Source of the DNA: Camelus bactrianus
Taxonomy: Eukaryota > Chordata > Mammalia > Artiodactyla > Camelidae
Length of the DNA stretch: 64,000 bases
Assembly: GCF_048773025.1 (NCBI RefSeq)
Contig: NC_133544.1
Span: forward strand, 5,952,001 to 6,016,000
Reading direction: 5' to 3'
Part shown: piece after piece, positions 57,385 to 64,000 of the stretch
Position numbering within the stretch: the first letter of the stretch is position 1
Layout of the letters: each line of letters begins with the position of its first letter
Position numbers and translations under genes: made by a program
Notes under the pieces: generated by a model
What the model was told of the DNA's origin: nothing
What the model saw: only the letters and a program-made list of their open reading frames with translations
Databases searched by the model: none

Positions 57385-58970
57385 AACCCTAGGCAATTTT
57401 TAATGACAGTAAAGAACATCGCAATAAAGGGAGAGAGATACTATGTTCATAGATAGGAAAGCTTAATGTTCTAAAGATATTGATTTTACCTAAATTGATC
57501 TCTCCAGTTAACATGGTTACAGTTATGGAACTTGAAACATGATTTCTAAAATATACTAGAGAATATAGGTAAACCTGCAAGATTAGCCAGGACAGTTCTG
57601 AGGGAGAAGAGTAGGAAGGGGTGGCACCAGATATTATGAAATTACCCTCTGTTATGAAAGTATAGACATTACAGGAGTGTGGAAATAGAGCAGAGGAAGA
57701 CACACTGACCAAAGTGATATAAGGAGGAAATCCGTCTTACATGTGCGGGGATTGGGGTAAACATTAGAGCAGCCTGCAAGATGACAGAAGAGAGAATGGC
57801 CTTAAAAAATCGGTGGAAATATGATTATCCATGTATAAAAACAGAAAATTGGGCCCAGATGGATTAAATTCTCAAATATAAGAAAAGACACCAAAAGTCT
57901 TTGTAGAAAATATATGGAAATATGCTTTAGATCTTGAAAACTGGAGAGACCTTCAAATAAGACACAAAGTATTGACTATGAAATGAAAGATAAAAAATTT
58001 CAGCTTGTAAAATGAAAACGTACTTTAAAGACATTAAATAGACAAGCTATAAAGGAGGAGGAGATATTTGCAATATATGCATTTAACAATGAATTGACAT
58101 AAAAGTCAAATAGGAAAATGGACAAAATATCTATGCACAATGAAGCCAATAAACATATATAAAATCATGTTCAACATGTTTGGTGATAAGGAAATTTAAA
58201 CCAAGACCACAAAGACATGTGTTATACAGTTTTAATTGGAAATATTTTAAATTTTTGAAAATTCCAAGTAATGGATATTATAGAACTCACAGGATCTTCT
58301 ACTCATTATTGGTGAGAGGGAAAAGGTGGTCCAAATGCTTTAAAAATCAGTTAGTGATTACCACTTAAGCTGAGTTTTCACAAAGCCAACAGCCTTAGTA
58401 ATTCTGTTTCGAGGAATATTCCTGAAATTCTTACACATATACAATAGGAGACATATGAAAGCATATAATAGCCTCACAGCTCACAACTGTAAAAATTTAG
58501 GAACAGCAACATTGCCTATCAGTGGGAGAGTCAAAGGACAAACTATGATATATTCAAAAAATGGAACACCAGCCAGGAGTCTGAAGTAATTAACTATGGT
58601 CATTCACAGCCAAGGGCTGAATGTCAGCAATAGGACAAAACATGCAAAAGGTTCAACATACACTGAGTAGCATGACATTCTTTTGATAAAGTTTAAAACC
58701 AGGAAACTAGAAGTACTTTTTTAGGAATACACCTAGATGCTATAAATCTATGAAAAAAAGAAAGCAAATCAATGATGAGCTAAAGGCTGAGGACACTGAT
58801 CACTGTGGGTGAGAGGAGGCAGGGACTGGGATGGGGGGTGAGGACGCAGGGCTAAGTGAAGTCAAGGACCTAGCTTTCATTTTGAAAGGTGAGTTTAAGT
58901 GGCATGTTATGAAAATAACTTTACAGAGAGCTAAATAATTGAAAATGTGTCATGAATTGAAATAATAATT
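57385..58970 (+). mobile_element. Old L1M LINE copy C: ORF2 tail and 3' UTR
   Basis: It begins in the late RT region ('actatgttcatagataggaa', 'agatattgattttacctaaa') and follows ORF2 to its end ('attgggcccagatggattaa', 'ggagatatttgcaatatatg', 'cattattggtgagagggaaa', 'caatggaacaccagcc'-like text), then a long 3' UTR. The frame is lost. The 3' end is unclear, near 58970 before a GGAA microsatellite. Confidence 0.72.
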
Positions 58971-58998
58971 ATGCCAGTTATATGTACCTGAGGACAAC

Positions 58999-59057
58999 AA
59001 AAAGGAAGGAAGGAAGAAAGGCAGGAAGGAAAGAAGGAAGGAAGGAGGTAAGAGAGG
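58999..59057 (+). repeat. (GGAA)n microsatellite, imperfect
   Basis: About 55 bases of GGAA/GAAA/GCAGG units, purine only over most of the length. GGAA repeats can bind ETS-family factors, but this one is short and interrupted. Confidence 0.88.
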
Positions 59058-59194
59058 AAATGGATGAAGAGGGGAGGGAGAGTGATGGGTAATCCCAGAA
59101 GAGACTTTTGAGACAAGTAGCTGTTAGGCCATAAAAGTTGTGTTTCTCATGCTATTAAATTTTTTTCTTTCTAGTTATTCATAATAATTAGCGA

Positions 59195-59345
59195 ACACTT
59201 AATATGTTCGGGCAGTGGGCCAAATGCTTTACATCCTTTATCTCTGTGAATTCTCCCTATGAAGGGGCTTTATCCCCATTTCTCAGTTGAGAGAACTGAG
59301 GCTTAGAGAGGTTGTGGCTTGCCCAAGGGTTTAGGGAGTGTTTTC
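59195..59345 (-). repeat. MIR-family SINE
   Basis: 'gcgaacacttaatatgttcg', 'tttacatcctttatctctgt', 'cttatccccatttctcagtt'-like text, 'gagaactgaggcttagagag' and 'gtggcttgcccaagggt' are the reverse complement of MIR. Confidence 0.68.
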
Positions 59346-59389
59346 TGTAATACACGTTATTTCACTGTCTTCGCCTTATCTGGGACACC

Positions 59390-60405
59390 ACGCTCCATAA
59401 TTTCCAAGCCTCCTCAGTGCTGCTGCTTCTCAATCTCACAATATGGCCAGGGCTTTGTGACCTGATCTCCACACGTTCACCCGTCCCTCAGCCCTCATCT
59501 TCGTACCTGTGCGGACATCCTAGTCATCGCATCTGTTCTCATGACTTTAAGTGCCCAGCTGCCTAAGGAGCCTCAGACTTAACAAGGTCAAAGCTGGACT
59601 CAATTCCCCTCTCAGACCTGCTCCAACCCATCTTCCGTGCTCAGCAAAGGTGTCAACCACTCACCCTCTTGCTCAGCCCCAAACCTGGATGCTGTTTTCT
59701 TGCCTGTGTTTTCCTCACAGGCACCTGTCCAGTCCGTCTGCAGACCCTGTCAATGCTTTTCTCTCCAACTGCATCTAAATCAGCGACGTCTCGGACTCCT
59801 TCTGCACATCTGTAAGGGACCTTCCATCCTGGTTCCTCTGAATTATTGTAGTCGACTCCTGACTGCTTCTCCTGTGCAGCCTTCACTCTTCTGTGACCTA
59901 TTCTCCACACAGGAGCCCGGGGTACTTAAAAAGTACTCAACTTGCCGTGCTTAAAATATTTCTAGGCGCTTATTTTCTAGCCAAATTAAATTCCCTACTC
60001 TTAGGATCTATACTCTCTGCCTTTCTCTCTCTCTGTCATTGGCTGCTACTCCCCACCTCACTGCATCCGGACAACAGCTTCCTTCCTGTTTCATAAACCC
60101 ACTAAGCTCCTTCTTCCTCTTCTGATCCTTTACTCTGGCTCTCAGTCTCACTTGGAGATAATTTCATGAACCGCCTTATCTAAAATGTACACTCAACGCC
60201 TCCGTTCTTTATTCCCATGTCCTGCTTTACTTTCCTTTATGGCTTCTTACAGCACTTTAAACCAGAGCATCCATCGCTTGCTGGTTGATTGTGTTTCTCT
60301 CCACATGGAATGGAAGTTCCATGAAGGCAAGAGGTCCATCCGTCACATTCACAGTGCTACCTCTAGTGACTGGCACAGGATCTGGGGCCCTTTTATTTCA
60401 CATTA
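59390..60405 (+). repeat. L2 LINE, about 1 kb: ORF2 end and 3' UTR
   Basis: The longest L2 in the window. Text follows the sense order: 'aaacctggatgctgttttct', 'tcctcacaggcacctgtcca', 'attgtagtcgactcctgact', 'gtgacctattctccacacag', 'ctagccaaattaaattccct', 'tcctttatggcttcttacag', 'gaatggaagttccatgaagg' and 'agtgactggcacaggatctg'. Translation of short blocks recalls the end of L2 ORF2. The two overlapping plus frames here are remnants, not genes. Confidence 0.75.
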
Positions 60406-60464
60406 GGAAGAAATGGATGAATGGCCTTACAAAAGCCTGGCCAGAGACCTTCTCTCATTGCCTA

Positions 60465-60560
60465 AATTTTGCAAATGAAAAACTGAGACATAAGGAGCTT
60501 CAGCAGCTTTGTGAAAGTCACGCAGCCATGAAGACATGGAATCAAGACTCAGACCCAAGC
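60465..60560 (-). repeat. MIR-family remnant
   Basis: 'tttgcaaatgaaaaactgag', 'acataaggagcttcagcagc', 'gtcacgcagccatgaagaca' are the reverse MIR core and head. Confidence 0.55.
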
Positions 60561-61059
60561 AACTTGACCCCTGAGTTGGTGGACTTCGTTATTCTGTTAC
60601 ATCTCTTCTTGTAATGGTTAAGACAGTGCCTTCCCTGGAGGCCTGCATGGGGGACTCGTTTTAATGGATAAAGAAGAACCACATGCATTTAAAATATTAC
60701 TTTTGGCTTCAGAATTGCCTGCCAGGGCCTGACCAAAATATTTGAAGTATGTCTCCTCATGGATTCTTACTGTTAAATTCCTTAGCAAACCCTTATATAT
60801 AGAGCAACAATGTGATCTGAATAAATACATATATACATATAAAATGATCTGGATTCTTTCAGATTTTGAGCGAGTGGCTTTAAGTCAATCAGGTCTTAGC
60901 TAATTTGTCATTTCTTCAGGGACTGTGAGGCTTGCCACAATCTGACTTAATGAAATGGCGAGCTTGTATGAATGAGTTGACAGGTACAGCAGAGACGCAA
61001 ACAGAGGACAGTGGACCTCAATTCCAGGAGGTAGCTAAGAGAATGTCTGAGCACTACAT

Positions 61060-61520
61060 TCTTTGATAAAAATAAATATAAATGCAGCTCTCCTGAAAAG
61101 TAATGCATGTTAATTTTTGTAAAATTGGAAAAAACCCAAAGAAGTATACAGATGACAGTTGTCGCTTAGGGGAAGCACTGTCATCTGCGTGTGCACGAGT
61201 GTAAACCTGACCACGCTGGCATCAGTAGTGTCTGTAGCTTTGTGTCCTGATTTGCTCACTTGATGTCAATCATTAGCACTTTCCTATATGAGTAAATACT
61301 CCTTAATAGTATAATTTGTAATGGCTGCGTAATCTCACGTAATAAAATGTCTCAACATTTATTTACCTGCTTACCCAATTTTGGCAATTTAGGAAGCTGC
61401 CCTTTTTTGTGTGCGTGTGAAGAACATTGCACAGAACAACCTTATATATAAATCTTTTCTTGTTTCCCTGATTATTTCCTGTTACCAAAAGGTGATTGTT
61501 AAGTGACTAAAAGAAGGCTC
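61060..61520. repeat. Possible old interspersed repeat, family unclear
   Basis: 'gtaatggctgcgtaatctca', 'atttatttacctgcttaccc' and 'tatatataaatcttttcttg' recall a frequent mammalian repeat part about 'atggctgcatagtattccat' and 'aacatccttatatataaat'. I cannot name the family. Confidence 0.4.
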
Positions 61521-61529
61521 TCAGGAATG

Positions 61530-63200
61530 AAATCAGTGCTATTTAAAAACTTGGATCATTGGTGTGAATGCAACTTCTTCTTTTCACCTCATAGGGAAAA
61601 GGTGTTGAATGTTCTATAAATGTTTGTCTTCAGCTATATATTTTCTAACTTGTCAACAAATTGCCCACCCACAAGGGAAAAAAGCTAGTGGCTGTTTCAG
61701 AATAAAGCTCTGAACCTATGGATTGACGCACATTTCTCTCTTAACTGGGCATTCGTCTCATGGTCCGTAAATGCAGTCCCTGCACCAAGCCTCTTTGTCT
61801 GTGACCAATTTTCATTGGTTGGTGATAAAAGGAGAAAAATGAAGGCAAAGTAATCTATATTTGAAAGAGCCAAATGCATCCCCTCCCTTGAGAATGATGG
61901 TGAAAGGAGGCGGTGGGTTGTGTGTTTAACGCCTAACTTTGCAAAAATCGTTAAGCCTAGGGTGGTCTTAAACACTTTCCATGAGACTTTACAGGCCAAT
62001 GAAAAGCCCGGATCTGGAAACAACTGACCCACAAAGAAGGGGCAGGAAGTGACTCAGCTGTGTCCGTGCTGCTGCCGCCGCTGAGGGTTTCTGATGATGC
62101 TGCACAGGAAGTACCCTCCCGCAGTGATGTGTATCGGCACCTCGGCAGGCGCGTGCTCAGCCTTGACCCTGTGCGGAAAGTGACTCTTACTCTGAAAGGG
62201 ACTTTCAGTGTCCCCTTTATCACCACAGCGACCAGAGTCTGTTGGTGACAACAGAGGCTTTGGGCAGAGCAGCGGTGGCAGGTTGCAGGGAAAGCCAAAA
62301 GACCAGGCTGCAGATAGAAGCCACCTGTAAGTCAAAGGGTTAAACAGGCAGCCGCTATTTTGCCTCAGGCATATTGGAAGGAAGCAGAATCAGTTGAATT
62401 TAAATTTAGCTTTGAGCATTTGCAGATGGAAGGAGGAAGGACTCAGAAGTGCGGGTCATGGAATGAGATAGCGGTGCCAGAGTCCTCACTCTGAGGGGTG
62501 AGAACTGGGCTGGGGGGGGGGGGTCCCAGAGAGCACACTTGAACTTGACCTTGAACCTGACTCCAGCAAAGAAAACCCAATCAGAGATGTGTCAGATGAG
62601 GGTTCCCCGCAGCTATTTAGGGAGACCAAGGAAGATGGTTTCCAAGCTCAGCTCAGCAGAAGGTCATTGTTTATTTTTAGGCCTAAACTGACTGTGTAGG
62701 AAACTGAAGAGGGCTCAGCCTTGAGGGTCAAGTCACCCTTCTTTATAATGGTTTTTAATGTGTGTGACCTAGGACACGCTACGGAGATCCCCAAACTCTT
62801 ATCAGCAATGCCAAAATCCAAAGTCTTTGAAACCCACATTCTTAAGAAAGTTTGTGACCAACTTCTTTGACAGCAGATCCCGATGTGAAGCGAAGTGAGG
62901 CTATTTATAACCGTGATCGTAGCCTCTTTGTGTGAAAATTCCTATCTTTTGCGGCAGAAATAGTCACGTGTTTAATTACAGGTTGCTGCCTCAGATCCTG
63001 CTGGGGCTGTTAAGTCATGTACACATCACTTTTCTAAAATCTAAACAAGTTTTGATTTGTGAAGTTGTCTGCCCCAAGGGTTTCCACCAAGAGATTATGG
63101 ATTTATATATTAATACACAGATCCTATGGCTATATCCCAAATTCTATCCAATTCTAACAGACTTTAAGCAATTAAATATTGGAGAAAGAGTTTAAATCTC
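61530..63200. other. Unclassified; short GC-rich segment, no gene
   Basis: 62050-62300 is CpG-richer than its surroundings and has overlapping frames on both strands without motifs. A 12-G run lies at 62512-62523. Nothing supports an exon. Confidence 0.4.
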
Positions 63201-63529
63201 TTATATACCACTCTGCTATCCCAGTGTTATCCCTCTTTTCTTCTCAAAATCCCCATTTTGAATATCGGCATCTGTTATTTCTATATCCCTTTTTATGCTT
63301 ACATATATGTTAAACACCCACAAATATCCTATTATTAATACACACATATATGCATACATTGAAGATGTGAGTGTATTTGCTTACATTTATATGTTGCAAT
63401 GATTCCATAAATATAATTTTATATGTGGCTTTCTTTGCATGTTTTTGAATATTACCAATAAAAATCATTCTGCGATTATTTTTACTTTTCATGATGACAG
63501 TTGATGTGAAATTTCTTTTCATGTGCTTA

Positions 63530-64000
63530 CTGTTCATTCATATCTTCTTTGGTGACATGTCTATTCAAGTACTTTCTGCTTGATTGATTTGTTTTCTTGT
63601 TGTTGAGGGATAAGACTTTTTTATGTAATCCTGCATTAAGTTCCTTGTTAGATCTGGAAGTTGCAAATATTTTCTTACTTTCTCCCAGTATGTGGCATGG
63701 CTTTTCATTTTTTTAGCAGTGTCTCCCAAAGAGCAAAGGTTTTTAATTTTGATTAAAAGACAGTCTCAATTTTTTTCCTTTCATGGCTTTTGCTTTTGCT
63801 CTTCTGTTTAAGAAATCATTGCTTAAACCATGGTCACAAAGACTTTCTCTTAGGCTCTCTTCAAGATAACTTAGTTGCAGCTCTCACAATTGAAGTCTAT
63901 AACTCACATCAAGTTAATTTTTTGTATGGCGTTAAGATGTGTCAACGTTCATTTTTTTTTTCATAGAGATAATCTAGTTGGTCCTACTGTTGAAAGACTC
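63530..64000 (-). mobile_element. Old L1 LINE, ORF2 tail, minus strand (runs off window)
   Basis: The plus strand is the reverse complement of ORF2: 'ttcttgttgttgagggataa', 'gttgcaaatattttcttact', 'ttctcccagtatgtggcatg'-type text, 'tttttaattttgattaaaag', 'aagaaatcattgcttaaacc', 'atggcgttaagatgtgtcaa'. The 3' end may extend left to about 63230. It continues beyond position 64000. Confidence 0.82.

Noticed and set aside
58999-59057. ETS-bound GGAA enhancer
   Set aside because: The repeat is short and interrupted; only a microsatellite can be supported.
59551-59954. Overlapping plus frames
   Set aside because: They are remnants of the L2 LINE at 59390-60405.
61950-62335. GC-richer segment with frames on both strands as a processed pseudogene
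   Set aside because: No match to a known protein, no A tail and no flanking duplication.
1-64000. CRISPR arrays, bacterial operons, insertion sequences or plasmid origins
   Set aside because: The window is mammalian nuclear DNA; no direct-repeat arrays or prokaryotic genes are present.

Overview
This window is vertebrate, and almost certainly camelid, nuclear DNA without a recognisable gene. The best species clue is one tRNA-derived SINE at 10558-10710. Its minus strand has a tRNA-Ala-like head with a B-box of the GGGTTCAATCCCC type, the layout of the camelid Vic-1 SINE. Several L1 3' ends are of the type common in cetartiodactyls. Mammal-wide MIR, L2, MER5-type hAT and MLT1 (MaLR) copies fill much of the rest. 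None of the open frames reads as a known protein, shows a credible exon chain or rises above chance length. The window is best read as intergenic or deep intronic.

Layout. 1-10 kb: MIR and L2 remnants, an L2 split by a minus-strand L1, two possible G-quadruplex tracts, and an AT-rich non-repeat block at 8.69-9.09 kb that looks like an enhancer (two perfect octamers and a perfect RFX palindrome), followed by a MER5-type hAT element with an 8-bp target duplication. 10-22 kb: the Vic-1 SINE, a complete MLT1-type solo LTR with a perfect 5-bp duplication, a TAATTA-rich block at 12.4-12.8 kb, a CpG-rich patch near 16.2 kb, a long L2 near 17.5 kb and several hAT and MIR copies. 22-26 kb: a broken old L1 with a hAT copy and a young L1 stub inside it, then a second old L1 3' end. 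28-32 kb: an L1 with a classic 5' inversion and an 872-bp L1 with a perfect 15-bp duplication. 33-49 kb: mostly MIR and L2 fossils among unique sequence, ending in a second MLT1-type LTR in the opposite orientation. 49.7-59 kb: an AT-rich tract built of successive old L1 bodies. 59-64 kb: a roughly 1-kb L2, unique sequence, and an old minus-strand L1 running off the window.

No genes act together here. Any present-day function would be regulatory. The main candidates are the octamer/RFX block (8.69-9.09 kb), the TAATTA block (12.4-12.8 kb), the AT-rich block at 28.2-28.4 kb, the CCAAT/CRE-like block at 48.36-48.56 kb and two CTCF-like sites. All repeat names come from reading the sequence against remembered consensus sequences; no search was run. 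Boundaries are approximate unless a target duplication is stated.
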